Notes: a model not told the origin generated them from the sequence alone. A DNA stretch of 64,000 bases from Alphaproteobacteria bacterium (GCA_040220875.1 JAVJVX010000003.1:386969-450968); one strand, 5' to 3'. Shown: positions 26,601 to 34,632, counted from the first letter of the stretch. A program made the numbers and translations.

Positions 26601-29193
26601 AAGCGGACATAGATGCCTGAACGGCTCCGAGCTTTCGCTTCAGTTTGGCGGACACTGGGTCCACTGCTCAAGGTGCAAATCGGTACACCGCCCCATTCCC
26701 TGCGTGAGCTATTGCCTGAATTGCGGAAGCGACGAGGTAAAGCCGCTCGATCCTGACAACGATCCGGTGTTTCTCGCGAGGAAAGGCTTTTACCGCAAGC
26801 CTGTAACCGAAGCGCTCGGCGACCCGCCGCGGCAGCCCATGGCGCTTATCGCCGCCGAGCATACGGCTCAGCTTAATGCGCCGCAGAACGAAGATGTTTT
26901 CTCCAAAGCCGAGGAAAACGAACTGCTATTTCAGGATATCGAGTTGGTCAGCGCCCGCCTCAGCAGCCGTTCGACCGCCATCGACATTTTGTCTAGCACA
27001 ACCACTATGGAGGTCGGCATCGATCTCGGCGCCTTGTCCGGCGTCGCCTTGCGCAACATGCCGCCGGGCAGGGCGAACTATCAGCAGCGCGCCGGCCGCG
27101 CCGGCCGCCGCGGCAATGCCGTCGCCACCGTCGTGGCCTTCGGAAGCGCCGACAGTCACGATGAACATTATTTTTCCCAGCCTGACGACATGATAAGGGG
27201 CGACGTCGTCGATCCCAAGCTTACACTGGACAACCCGGAGATCGTGCGCCGGCATATTCGCGCCTTCCTGCTGCAAAACTATCACCAAAACCGGCTTCCC
27301 GATATTGACCCCTCGCAACCTCACGACCTGTTTTCGGTGCTCGGAAGCGTGGCAGCATTTCGCCGGCCTGACTCGCCGCTCAACCGCGACGATTTCGCGT
27401 CATGGCTCGCCGAAAATGAAGACACACTGATCAAGCGGGTTACGACATGGATTCCCGCCGAGTTGTCCCCCGAGGACCGCTCCGCGCTGCTCGAAACCAT
27501 GATTGCTGATTGTCTGAAGGCGGTGGATGACGCCATAGCGCCGAGACCGGATGAAGACCAAGGAGAACCCGAAGCCGATGCGGACGATAAGGATGACGAG
27601 ACCACCGAAGTCGAGGTGGCTGCCGAAGAAGGGGAAGAGCGCCCGCAACAGGCTTCCAACTCTGACAAGATGCTCGACCGGCTTCTCTACTGCGGCAAAC
27701 TTCCGCGCTACGCCTTCCCGACAGACGTAGCGACGTTCCATGTCTTCGACCAGGACCGCTCCTCCAGGTTTCGGCATATCATGCGCTTTGCTCCTTCACA
27801 GGGCCTTCCCATCGCACTGACGCAATATGCGCCCGGAAAGCAGGTCTGGATATCCGGCAAGTGCTACACATCCGGCGCGATTTATTCCGTCATGGGTGAC
27901 GACCGCTATCACGCGTGGGAATCAAAGCGCCTTTACATGGAATGCAGCGAGTGCGGATTTTCCCGCACCTTCGAAATCCACGAAGCAAGCCGTGGGGAGA
28001 CGAGGGACTGCGCCGCGTGCGGCGGCGAAGAGACTTTTGGGCCGGCGCGCTATTGGATGCGACCGCCCGGGTTCGCCCATCCGGTCGACATTGAAGAGGA
28101 AACGTCACCGGATGACGTACCGGAAACCAGCTATGCAACACGCGCCAAACTTACAATGGGAACACCCAACGAAGACGCTGGCTGGGTACAGACCAATGAA
28201 CGCATACGCGGCCTGCGCTCCCGGCAGCATTTGCTTGTCTCCAATACAGGGCCACAGAAGGAAGGCTATACCTACTGCACAAAATGCGGCCGCATCGAAG
28301 CCAGCAGCACTTCTAGCCCTACGCTTGCGGCTCCCCACCGCAAGCCGTTTCCCGACGATGACGACAGGAGAATCTGTGACGGGACCGGTCCCACCCGCCA
28401 TCTGGTTCTCGGTACGGACTTCATCACCGATATTGCGCTGTTTTCCATGCGCGTCGCCGCGCCGCTCAAACTGAATCCCCGCCACGACTCGACGGCCGTA
28501 GCGCTCAGAACAGTCAGTGAAGCTCTTGCCAAGGCAGCCTGCCAACTGCTGGAAATTGAACCGGGTGAGTTGATGGCCGAATACCGGCCGGCGCTGACAC
28601 CGGCTGGGATGAGCGGACTCGAGGCCGAAATTTTTCTCTACGACACGCTGCCCGGCGGCGCGGGTTTTGCGAGCCAATTTCCCGACCGCAGCCTCGAACT
28701 CTTCCAAAGGGCGCTGCACCTTATGAGGACCTGCCCGGAAGACTGCGACGCTTCCTGCTATCGCTGCCTGCGAAGCTTCAAGAACAAATTCGAACACGGC
28801 CTTCTTGACCGGCATGTCGGCGTCGAACTGCTTGAGTATCTGCTTACAGGGCAACAGTCCGGTTTCAACAAGCAACGCCTGACTGCCTCTTCCGCGCTGC
28901 TCTACAACGACCTGTTACGGCGAAACGAAGGTCATATCAAATTCCAAGCGGGCGCGGAGATTTCATTCGGTGGCGGAAAGACCGTGAAAGCGCCCATCCT
29001 GGCCGAACACAAAGGCAAGAAATTTGTTATCGCGCTCTCCGGGCCGCTGACGAGCGGCCACCCGGCCGATTCCTTGATAGGTGAACTTCGCGATAGCGGT
29101 AGTGAGTGTACGGTGATCGTCGAGAATGAACTCGTTGTGCGTAGCAATCTTCCTAATGCGACGCGCAATGTGTACCAGCAGTTGGGCGGGTGA
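23620..29193 (+). CDS. druE: DruE-like giant superfamily 2 helicase with DUF1998
   Basis: DruE is the common core of all Druantia types. The 1857-residue protein has Walker A TGTGSGKTE at 116-124, DEAH at 344-347, motif III as CATASF, and motif VI QQRAGRAGRRG at about 1155. Several Cys pairs suggest zinc sites, and the DUF1998 cysteine cluster CPEDCDASCYRC lies near 1705. About 120 further residues follow. ATG 23620 is preceded by GGGAG and is preferred over TTG 23575. Motifs are intact, so an active ATP-driven translocase is expected. An alternative relative with DUF1998 is DrmA of DISARM, but no DISARM methylase or DrmB is here and the DUF4338 neighbour argues for Druantia. Confidence 0.85.
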   Translation: MQTIQETIKRLHGSLQDYIEATYHISAPSLIAQRKALLARDGVIFRIPYLESTPKYVAGDSFATMDGLPEAALDLFIRLSKPEGKLPRLIYDPPYSHQAESIRHNLINGRNLVIMTGTGSGKTESFLLPILGKFACEAQTKPTAFAEQPAMRALIMYPMNALVNDQLGRLRALLGDPRLVEMFKKWSGRPPRFARYTSRTPYAGIRTTKKDSNRLQSFDSFYIDVLRRARSDDPDEQAEAGQLLEALKEKGKWPAKPDLEAWFGVKGSGWQDRKTGEFIRAVTLPDDSELLTRHEVQTAPPDLLVTNYSMLEYMLMRPIERPIFDRTKEWLAQNEHETFLVVLDEAHLYRGAAGAEVGLLLRRLRDRLDIPPERFRVICATASFKDHKYAPAFGAQLSGIPAETFVPIQGTLDLKDNAAPGSAADAEVLADIDLPQFYEAETAAERLAAIQPLLDYRKVGGVTNPEVALHAALDTFDPMGALVNTTMEEARPIAELGSFLFPNTAEQKADAAVTALMALGSVARPDPKMPGLLPCRIHNFFRGLPGLWVCMDPHCSEIPEDQRDGICGKMYSQPMDECACGARVLELYTCRNCGTAYARAYTDDVDTPHALWAEPGRRLRMATGETIPLLPLDLLLEKPAHEDAAEPADYDLETGQLDPIEVGPRMRTVYIRHERLKDAADDEDEADTSFETRGEFKPCAVCGKTARFGRTYVQDHQTKGDQPFQALIARQIQIQPPGPQEASRFAPLRGRKVLAFSDSRQVAARLAPNLQMYSERDSLRPLIISGFKWLKEQDAVRQFLNLDDLYFGVLLASKRLNVRLRPEMRAHENFEAEEIVTDALANSDLGDPATLMGLLLEIRAHHPPESLLNSMLSTLTDRFWGMEALALATLMEADRHTNKLLGLPPIPGVAESDQDKLAFARFWLGCWNNNGFRLAQMPGNWVNRPKSEGFRVRPRNPKTKFDAINTVILDKAHRKLFWDSWSPELLKWFTQPVESGHRCLNGSELSLQFGGHWVHCSRCKSVHRPIPCVSYCLNCGSDEVKPLDPDNDPVFLARKGFYRKPVTEALGDPPRQPMALIAAEHTAQLNAPQNEDVFSKAEENELLFQDIELVSARLSSRSTAIDILSSTTTMEVGIDLGALSGVALRNMPPGRANYQQRAGRAGRRGNAVATVVAFGSADSHDEHYFSQPDDMIRGDVVDPKLTLDNPEIVRRHIRAFLLQNYHQNRLPDIDPSQPHDLFSVLGSVAAFRRPDSPLNRDDFASWLAENEDTLIKRVTTWIPAELSPEDRSALLETMIADCLKAVDDAIAPRPDEDQGEPEADADDKDDETTEVEVAAEEGEERPQQASNSDKMLDRLLYCGKLPRYAFPTDVATFHVFDQDRSSRFRHIMRFAPSQGLPIALTQYAPGKQVWISGKCYTSGAIYSVMGDDRYHAWESKRLYMECSECGFSRTFEIHEASRGETRDCAACGGEETFGPARYWMRPPGFAHPVDIEEETSPDDVPETSYATRAKLTMGTPNEDAGWVQTNERIRGLRSRQHLLVSNTGPQKEGYTYCTKCGRIEASSTSSPTLAAPHRKPFPDDDDRRICDGTGPTRHLVLGTDFITDIALFSMRVAAPLKLNPRHDSTAVALRTVSEALAKAACQLLEIEPGELMAEYRPALTPAGMSGLEAEIFLYDTLPGGAGFASQFPDRSLELFQRALHLMRTCPEDCDASCYRCLRSFKNKFEHGLLDRHVGVELLEYLLTGQQSGFNKQRLTASSALLYNDLLRRNEGHIKFQAGAEISFGGGKTVKAPILAEHKGKKFVIALSGPLTSGHPADSLIGELRDSGSECTVIVENELVVRSNLPNATRNVYQQLGG

Positions 29194-29199
29194 ACGCCG

Positions 29200-29280
29200 A
29201 TGGACTTGCTCAAAGCCAAGATTGCTTATGAACACCCACGTTCTCGAAAAACGCGTCCCGGCGCACGCGGGTTTCGATGA
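29200..29280 (+). CDS. Possible 26-codon linker ORF
   Basis: An ATG six bases after the helicase stop opens a 26-codon frame (MDLLKAKIAYEH...) whose TGA at 29278-29280 overlaps the ATG of the next gene as ATGA. It has no clear ribosome site of its own. Its likely role, if translated, is to carry ribosomes across the gap and couple the nuclease-helicase gene to the operon. The peptide is basic and unlike any family I know. Confidence 0.3.
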   Translation: MDLLKAKIAYEHPRSRKTRPGARGFR

Positions 29281-31253
29281 TTGAGATCGTTGGCGTCAAT
29301 GAAGGAAAAGAGTACGAGGCGGCTGTTCACATCCGCGACCGCATTCTCGCAGTGTGGCCCGACCTGAGCCAGCATCGGGACGATCACATAAAGATATTTG
29401 TCGGCCTGAAGCTGTACGGGCAACCAATTGAGGATATCGACATTCTCGTTATCGGCCATTTCTGCGAGTCAAGGCCGTTTGACATTGAGTACAAATTCTA
29501 TCCGCGGGAAGGCGATCCCTTCATTCCCCGCCAAGCATCGGTGCGCAACTTTGCGCTCGTTATCGAGACGAAATCTCATGATGCCACCGGTGTCCGTTTT
29601 GACGATAAGGTGGCCTCGGTCAGGTACAGGCGCAGCGGTCACCAGGCTTGGGAGTGCGTCACGGAAAAAAACCGCCAGCAGATGTTTGAACTCAAAACGT
29701 ACCTGGCGCGGGCCAATATCACACGGCTGTATGTTCAGGACCTGATCTATTTTTCCGGTCTACGTGAGGCCGACCTGCCCAAACGCCCGCACAACTGCTT
29801 TGGCGTGGATGCCAGTTTCGAACGTGTTCTTAACATCCTCGGCCAGGTTTCCGGGCCTATAAACAACAACCGCCGTGTGGCCATTTCCTTCGGGCCCGAC
29901 GAGGTTTTTGAAGGCATATTGTCGCCGGAGTCGCCGTTGCTGCAGACATTGGAACCAACGCCGCTTGACCGGCGCCGAATGGATCGCATTGTCAAGGCGG
30001 CTTTGCCCGATACGTGGCTTGATGACCTTACGAAAAAGCAGATTGTGATCCGTGGCCGGGGCGGGGTCGGGAAGACCGTCATCCTTCTGCAGATGGCCTA
30101 CCGTGCCTTTGACCGTAGCCAAATGCGATCACTGATACTGACTTACAACAAGGCGCTTGTCGCCGACATGCGGCGGACGATGGCGCTTCTCGGCGTGCCC
30201 CGTGAGATCGAAAGGGGCGGCATCGGCATCGATACAGTGCATGCTTTTGTCGGCCGCCTGATGCATGAACTCGGCATAATTCAGAACTACGATCATTTCC
30301 TGGATAACTACGAGAAACACAAGGAGACGCTACTGGACTATCTTCGCAGTAAGACAGTCTCTCAGGCCGATCTCGACGAATTGATCGACAACAATCCCGA
30401 TGATTTCCTTTGGGATGCGGTGCTTGTCGATGAGGGCCAGGACTGGCCGTCCAATGAGATCGAGATTTTGCGAACCGTCTATCAGCCCGAACGCATCGTT
30501 GTTGCGGACGGCGTGGACCAGTACGTCCGCTCCTCCGTTGCGGACTGGTCATCGGGCATCGCAAGAGATCAAGTGCAGCCTCGTCGATTGAGGCGGTGCC
30601 TGCGCATGAAGGCCAATCTTGCGCACTTCGTGGCAGATTGCGCGGACACGCTCGGCCTTCAAAACTGGGACCTGGAACCAAACCCGGAGGCTAATGGCGG
30701 GCGTGTGCTCATTGTCGAAGGCAATCTCGCCGGACAAACGGGAATTCTCGATCAGGTCTGTGCGGACGCTCAGGCGCTTGGCAATTATCCGATTGATCTC
30801 CTTGCCTGCGTCCCGCCATCCCTTGTTCATCGCGATCGGGACGGCGCCTATTCCATTCCCGGACGCACCATTCGCGAGCGTGGCGGTATTGTCTGGGATG
30901 CATCTTCCGCCGATGTCAGGGAGTACTACCCGACGGACCGGAACGCGCTGCGCATCGTTCAGTACGATTCATGCCGCGGGCTGGAAGGTTGGACCGTCAT
31001 CAACTACGCGTTCGATGATTTCTATGAATATAAATTCAAACAGTGGATGGCGGCTCCGCAAGACCGGGGTGACCTGTTTGACACCGAGGAAGAGCTTGCC
31101 TCGGCGTTTGCGGCGCAGTGGACCATGATACCTTTTACGCGTGCTATGGACACGCTGGTGATCAATGTCGCGCATCCATCATCGATGATCAAAGATGCCT
31201 TAAAGGAAGTCCACGGGAAACGGCCGGACTTTGTTGAGTGGATTACGATTTAG
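29277..31253 (+). CDS. NERD-like nuclease fused to a UvrD-like superfamily 1 helicase
   Basis: The 658-residue protein has an N-terminal PD-(D/E)XK-type domain with IEDIDILVIG (Asp53/Asp55) and FALVIETKS (Glu97, Lys99), as in NERD nuclease-related domains. Then follow Walker A GRGGVGKT at 260-267, Walker B VLVDEGQDW at 383-390 and a C-terminal UvrD-like block (CRGLEGWTVINY, then PFTRAMDTLVINVAHPS). It would be an ATP-dependent DNA unwinding and cutting enzyme. The gene lies 83 bases after druE and may be coupled through a tiny ORF. A nuclease-helicase is not a member of the Druantia types I know, so it is either an added effector or a neighbouring defence gene. Confidence 0.85.
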   Translation: MIEIVGVNEGKEYEAAVHIRDRILAVWPDLSQHRDDHIKIFVGLKLYGQPIEDIDILVIGHFCESRPFDIEYKFYPREGDPFIPRQASVRNFALVIETKSHDATGVRFDDKVASVRYRRSGHQAWECVTEKNRQQMFELKTYLARANITRLYVQDLIYFSGLREADLPKRPHNCFGVDASFERVLNILGQVSGPINNNRRVAISFGPDEVFEGILSPESPLLQTLEPTPLDRRRMDRIVKAALPDTWLDDLTKKQIVIRGRGGVGKTVILLQMAYRAFDRSQMRSLILTYNKALVADMRRTMALLGVPREIERGGIGIDTVHAFVGRLMHELGIIQNYDHFLDNYEKHKETLLDYLRSKTVSQADLDELIDNNPDDFLWDAVLVDEGQDWPSNEIEILRTVYQPERIVVADGVDQYVRSSVADWSSGIARDQVQPRRLRRCLRMKANLAHFVADCADTLGLQNWDLEPNPEANGGRVLIVEGNLAGQTGILDQVCADAQALGNYPIDLLACVPPSLVHRDRDGAYSIPGRTIRERGGIVWDASSADVREYYPTDRNALRIVQYDSCRGLEGWTVINYAFDDFYEYKFKQWMAAPQDRGDLFDTEEELASAFAAQWTMIPFTRAMDTLVINVAHPSSMIKDALKEVHGKRPDFVEWITI

Positions 31254-31660
31254 CTCATTTCGGGCCGGTCGAACTTTCTAGTAGTTGCGAATGGTGCGCC
31301 TGCCTCCACCGGCAGGTTCGGCAGACCGGACTCAGATCACTCAAGGCCGCCGAGAGGTCGAGGCTTCATAGACTCAGCCGAGGTGTTCCCACCTAACACG
31401 TAACGATCTTTCGCATGATTTAAGGTAAAGTAGTGCCACCGATGGGCCGCCTTAGATCAAGTTGGCGTGTCACGCCGCAGCCTGAAAAAGCCCCTGCTGA
31501 CATCGACGGTTGCGTGCCCCCGATTTGGTCCTTGAGCGCATTTAAAAAAACGCTGTTGGTAAGCCGGTCCATTTACCGCCACCGAGCGCCAATTCGCTGG
31601 TTTTGACATGGGTTTGACATTCGCGACCTAACTTATTGATTTTCTTAGTTCCCGAGAGGC
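31254..31660. other. Gene-free right terminus of the ICE
   Basis: No credible coding frame occurs in these roughly 400 bases. The stretch contains a 6-bp-stem hairpin at 31299-31316, two copies of TTTGACAT at 31602-31609 and 31613-31620, and two copies of GAGGCTTCATA at 31360-31370 and 31656-31666, the second overlapping the attachment site. Such repeats next to an att site are consistent with recombinase arm sites. Confidence 0.5.
31602..31620 (+). repeat. Direct repeat pair TTTGACAT near the attachment site
   Basis: Two identical 8-base words lie 11 bases apart (31602-31609 and 31613-31620), about one helical turn, some 42 bases inside the proposed attR. They are candidates for integrase or excisionase arm binding. 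They could also be chance, since each contains TTGACA-like promoter sequence. Confidence 0.35.
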
Positions 31661-31661
31661 T

Positions 31662-31705
31662 TCATAATCCGCGTGTCGGGGGTTCAAGTCCCTCCTCCGC
31701 TACCA
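31662..31705 (+). other. attR: 3' fragment of a CAU-anticodon tRNA gene
   Basis: From TCATAATCCGC onward the sequence gives the 3' half of the anticodon loop and stem (TCCGC), a 5-base variable loop, a T-arm (GGGGG, loop TTCAAGT, CCCTC, with one G-T pair), the acceptor strand CTCCGCT, discriminator A and CCA. The upstream bases (GAGGC) do not pair with TCCGC, and no D-arm or 5' acceptor strand is present, so this is not a functional gene. A CAU tRNA, probably elongator tRNA-Met, was therefore the integration target, with the crossover in or near the anticodon loop. Confidence 0.8.
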
Positions 31706-31734
31706 ATTTTCGCCAACTGCGAATTTTCCCGCTC

Positions 31735-32631
31735 TCAGACTCCGCTGCTATCGCCGGATTCCGGATGGGGCAGCACCACCTGGCGGTAAAGATGCCAGGT
31801 CGCGTGTCCCAGCACCGGAAAGACGATGACGAGGCCGAGCAGCGCCGGCAGAGAGCCGATCACGAGCCCGCCCGCCACGATCAGCCCCCAGAGCGCCATC
31901 GGTCCCGGATTTTTGGCCACGGCGCGCAGCGATGTCTGGACCGCCGTCGTGAGCCGGACATTGCGCTCCAGCATCAGCGGAAAGGAAAGCACCCCGATTG
32001 TCAGCGACACCATTGCGAAGACCGCGCCGACACCGATGCCGATGGCGATCATTGCCCAGCCCGCGCCGGTGGTGAAGACGTCGCGGAAGAAGGCCGCGTT
32101 GGAGGCGGGCAGCTCGGGGCCGAGGGTGAGGGTGTAGATCAGCTGCGCCGCCGCGATCCAGAGCGCGAAAAGCGCCAGCAGCACAAGAATGAGGATCGTC
32201 ATCGCGCCGAGCGAGGGCGCGCGCAGCACGCGGAAGGCGTCGCTCCATTTCGCCTCGCCCGTCTGTTCGCGACGCCGGCTCATCTCGTAGAGGCCGAGCG
32301 CGGCGACGGGTCCGATCAGCGCGAAGCCCGAGGCGAGGGGGAAGACCAGCTGGATAAGCCCGGCGCCCACGGCAAAGCGTGCGAGTACGAGGCCGAGAAC
32401 GGGAAAGCCGAGGCAGAGGAAGATAACATCGGTGCGCAGGGCGCCGAAATCCTGCACCCCCTTGCGCAGCGCAATCCACAGATCGGCCATGCCGATCCGG
32501 TAGATTACGGGCGGTTTCGCCCAGCGTCGCGCACGACGCATGTTATCGGCATAGGCGGAATGTCCGAACTGGTTTGCCGCGATGCCGAACTGTTCGGCGA
32601 TCCATTCGGCGGGATTGCGGATGATGGGCAT
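31735..32631 (-). CDS. DUF2189 family membrane protein
   Basis: The 298-residue product has at least six membrane segments between about residue 70 and 285 and ends in a short charged tail. The start MPIIRNPAEWIAEQF, preceded by GGGAGG, and the pattern FPLMLERNVRLTTAVQTSLR match the DUF2189 family of alphaproteobacterial integral membrane proteins. The function is unknown. The frame extends 63 codons further upstream into arginine-rich translation without similarity, so I use the internal ATG at 32631. It is the first chromosomal gene beyond the attachment site. Confidence 0.85.
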   Translation of the reverse strand: MPIIRNPAEWIAEQFGIAANQFGHSAYADNMRRARRWAKPPVIYRIGMADLWIALRKGVQDFGALRTDVIFLCLGFPVLGLVLARFAVGAGLIQLVFPLASGFALIGPVAALGLYEMSRRREQTGEAKWSDAFRVLRAPSLGAMTILILVLLALFALWIAAAQLIYTLTLGPELPASNAAFFRDVFTTGAGWAMIAIGIGVGAVFAMVSLTIGVLSFPLMLERNVRLTTAVQTSLRAVAKNPGPMALWGLIVAGGLVIGSLPALLGLVIVFPVLGHATWHLYRQVVLPHPESGDSSGV

Positions 32632-32872
32632 GGTCTGGCCTCCCCGCACCCTGGGAGTCCGATGGTCCGCGACGGTTGGGCCCGGACCCGTGTCCAGCTC
32701 AGGGCGCTCGGTTTCGCGTCGCCGTCGCCGGACAATCCGGCGGCGGATGTCAGATCTGCGGCCGATCCGTGCCCTCTCCGGCGGGAAGGGGGCATCCGCG
32801 GATCGGCGTCTGGCCAGCATAGCCCATCCGGCCGGCAGGGTCTTGTCACATCTTCGGGGCGGCCCCAGGGCC

Positions 32873-34006
32873 CTAGAAACGTTCCTCGAAGTCCAGCTTG
32901 ATCGAGAGAAATCGCATTAGGTCCTTCAGTGTCAGAATCCCGACGAGGGCGCCGTCAGATGTTACGAGCAGCCGGCTTGCTCCATTCTGGCGCATCTTCT
33001 TGAGCGCATCCATGGCATCGGTCTCGGCATCCACGGTGTTGTTGTGTCCGGCCGGCTCGGCGATATCGCGCAGCCGCGTGCCGGCCCAGTTCTCGCGCGG
33101 CACGCCCTGCACCTGGCGCAGCGAGACGCTGCCGATCAGGCGGGAATCCTGGACGACAGGGAACATGTCATGGAGATGGACATAGACATAATCCTCGACG
33201 AATTCGGCCACGCTCAAATTGCCGGGGACAGTGATGAGGTCGTGAACCATGAAGCGGCGCACGGGCTCGCCGGCGAGAGTCTGGCGGGTCTGGACCTGGA
33301 AATAGGCATTGGCCGCGGCGCCGCGCAGGAACAGACCCAGGAGGAACCACCAGATCCCCATGATCAGATTGCCGGTAAAGGCGCTCAGGATCCCGAGTCC
33401 GATCAGAACCCAGCCGGCGCCGCCGCCGATTTGTGCCGCCATGCGGGTTGCCCGACGCAGATCGTTCCACCGCCACCAGAGGAAGGCGCGCAGAACCCGT
33501 CCGCCATCGAGCGGGAAACCCGGCAGCATGTTGAATACGGCCAGAACGAGGTTGAGGAGCGCGAGATAGCGCAGAACCGCCTCTGCCGGCGCGGCCAGCG
33601 TCAGGGTTGAGATGAGCGTCGCCAGAAGCAGGAAAATCCCCGACAGGAGCAGGCTGGCCAGTGGTCCCGCAATCGCCATGAAGAATTCGGCCGAAGGCGA
33701 GGAGGGCTCTTCCGTCATTTCCGCGACACCGCCGAAAACGAACAGGGTGATGCCGGAAATCTCGAGCCCGTACACCCGCGCCACCAGCGAATGGGACATC
33801 TCGTGGAATACGAGAGAGATGAACAGCCCGATCATCCCCGCGATCCCCATCCACCAGTAGGTTTCCGTCGCATACCCCTCCAGCGTGATGGGAAAATAGG
33901 CGACAGCCAGCGACCAGGTGATCAGGAGGGCCAGAAACAGCCAGGTGAAATCGATCTTCACCTTGAAGCCGAATAATTCGAAGAGGGTAACGGCCTTGCC
34001 GAACAT
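32873..34006 (-). CDS. Site-2 protease family protein (M50B) with two CBS domains
   Basis: The 377-residue intramembrane metalloprotease has the zinc motif HEMSH at 68-72, the second metal motif LDGGR within GFPLDGGRVLRAFLW, and about six membrane helices in the first 220 residues. The C-terminal third holds a pair of CBS domains, which in relatives sense adenine nucleotides or similar ligands. All catalytic residues are present. Substrates are not deducible from the neighbours. It precedes the host-attachment-family gene on the same strand order (34477 to 34028, then this gene), 21 bases apart, so they are probably co-transcribed. Confidence 0.93.
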   Translation of the reverse strand: MFGKAVTLFELFGFKVKIDFTWLFLALLITWSLAVAYFPITLEGYATETYWWMGIAGMIGLFISLVFHEMSHSLVARVYGLEISGITLFVFGGVAEMTEEPSSPSAEFFMAIAGPLASLLLSGIFLLLATLISTLTLAAPAEAVLRYLALLNLVLAVFNMLPGFPLDGGRVLRAFLWWRWNDLRRATRMAAQIGGGAGWVLIGLGILSAFTGNLIMGIWWFLLGLFLRGAAANAYFQVQTRQTLAGEPVRRFMVHDLITVPGNLSVAEFVEDYVYVHLHDMFPVVQDSRLIGSVSLRQVQGVPRENWAGTRLRDIAEPAGHNNTVDAETDAMDALKKMRQNGASRLLVTSDGALVGILTLKDLMRFLSIKLDFEERF

Positions 34007-34027
34007 ACCGTAAGCGCTTTCCTGTCG

Positions 34028-34477
34028 TTATTTCGTGAGAAGGGTGCCTAGCCTGTCGTCGAGCCGGGGCAATGTCAGGTGCGCGATATCCTTGGCATGC
34101 TCTTCCACCACGATCGCGCGAAGGGGCGTCGAAAACAGGGAGCGGAGATCGCCGAGGAACGTGGGCGGCGCAATGACGATGAGTTCCGACAGGCCGTCCT
34201 TGTTGCGCAGGTCCTCGAGCCGGTGGGCAAGGGAGCGGGCGAACTCGGCCTTGGCATGACGCTTGGGGTCGGTCGGCGGCTCCTCCGCGTGCCGGCCCTG
34301 TCCGGCCCGGTCGAAGCTGCGCCCGGGCCGGTCGCTCCCGATATCCCGTGACCTGGGGATATCGATCTCGATATCGAAGACCAGCGCATCCTCAAGCCGG
34401 TCCTCCCGTGCGCGGGGGCGGAAAAGCCTGGCGCGCGTGGCATCGGCGACGAGAATCCAGGATCGTCTGATGTTCAT
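34028..34477 (-). CDS. Host attachment protein family
   Basis: The 149-residue cytosolic protein begins RRSWILVADATRARLFRPR and ends with SELIVIAPPTFLGDLRSLFS and HAKDIAHLTLPRLDDRL, which identify the family named after a protein required for host attachment. The fold resembles the archaeal release factor 1 RNase-H-like domain. The in-cell role is unsettled. It lies just upstream of, and probably in one operon with, the site-2 protease gene. Confidence 0.9.
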   Translation of the reverse strand: MNIRRSWILVADATRARLFRPRAREDRLEDALVFDIEIDIPRSRDIGSDRPGRSFDRAGQGRHAEEPPTDPKRHAKAEFARSLAHRLEDLRNKDGLSELIVIAPPTFLGDLRSLFSTPLRAIVVEEHAKDIAHLTLPRLDDRLGTLLTK

Positions 34478-34632
34478 GCCCGTTCCCTTGTCCGGTTTTT
34501 TGTCCTAATTTTTTGATGATAGCAAATCAGACTGCCTCCCGAACAGCGCCGTCGCCTTGACCTGCGACAAGAGCGATCGTCTATTCTCCGGGTCCCTTGG
34601 GGACCTTTTCGAAAAAGCAAGCAAAGCGCGGC

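Larger units (their letters stand above)
1..31705. mobile_element. Right-hand part of an integrative and conjugative element (left end outside window)
   Basis: A relaxase, a TraG coupling protein and the full trbBCDEJLFGI set are followed by defence cargo and end at a partial tRNA sequence, which is the usual ICE arrangement. The order relaxase, coupling protein, RHH gene, trbB to trbI is that of Tn4371-like elements. Cargo sits at two places typical for such elements: between relaxase and traG, and between the last trb genes and the attachment site. The integrase, the parA/repA-like genes and the intact tRNA are not in the window. The boundary at 31705 is inferred from the tRNA fragment and from the change to housekeeping genes beyond it. 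Confidence 0.85.

Noticed and set aside
23620-29193. DISARM DrmA helicase
   Set aside because: DUF1998 is shared, but no DrmB, DrmC or DISARM methylase is present and a DUF4338 DruA protein is.
31299-31316. Hairpin CCTGCC/GGCAGG as terminator of the defence operon
   Set aside because: Six-base stem with no T-run after it and about 45 bases past the stop; too weak to call.
31640-31705. Complete tRNA gene
   Set aside because: Only the 3' half folds; the anticodon stem 5' strand, D-arm and 5' acceptor strand are missing, so it is an att fragment.
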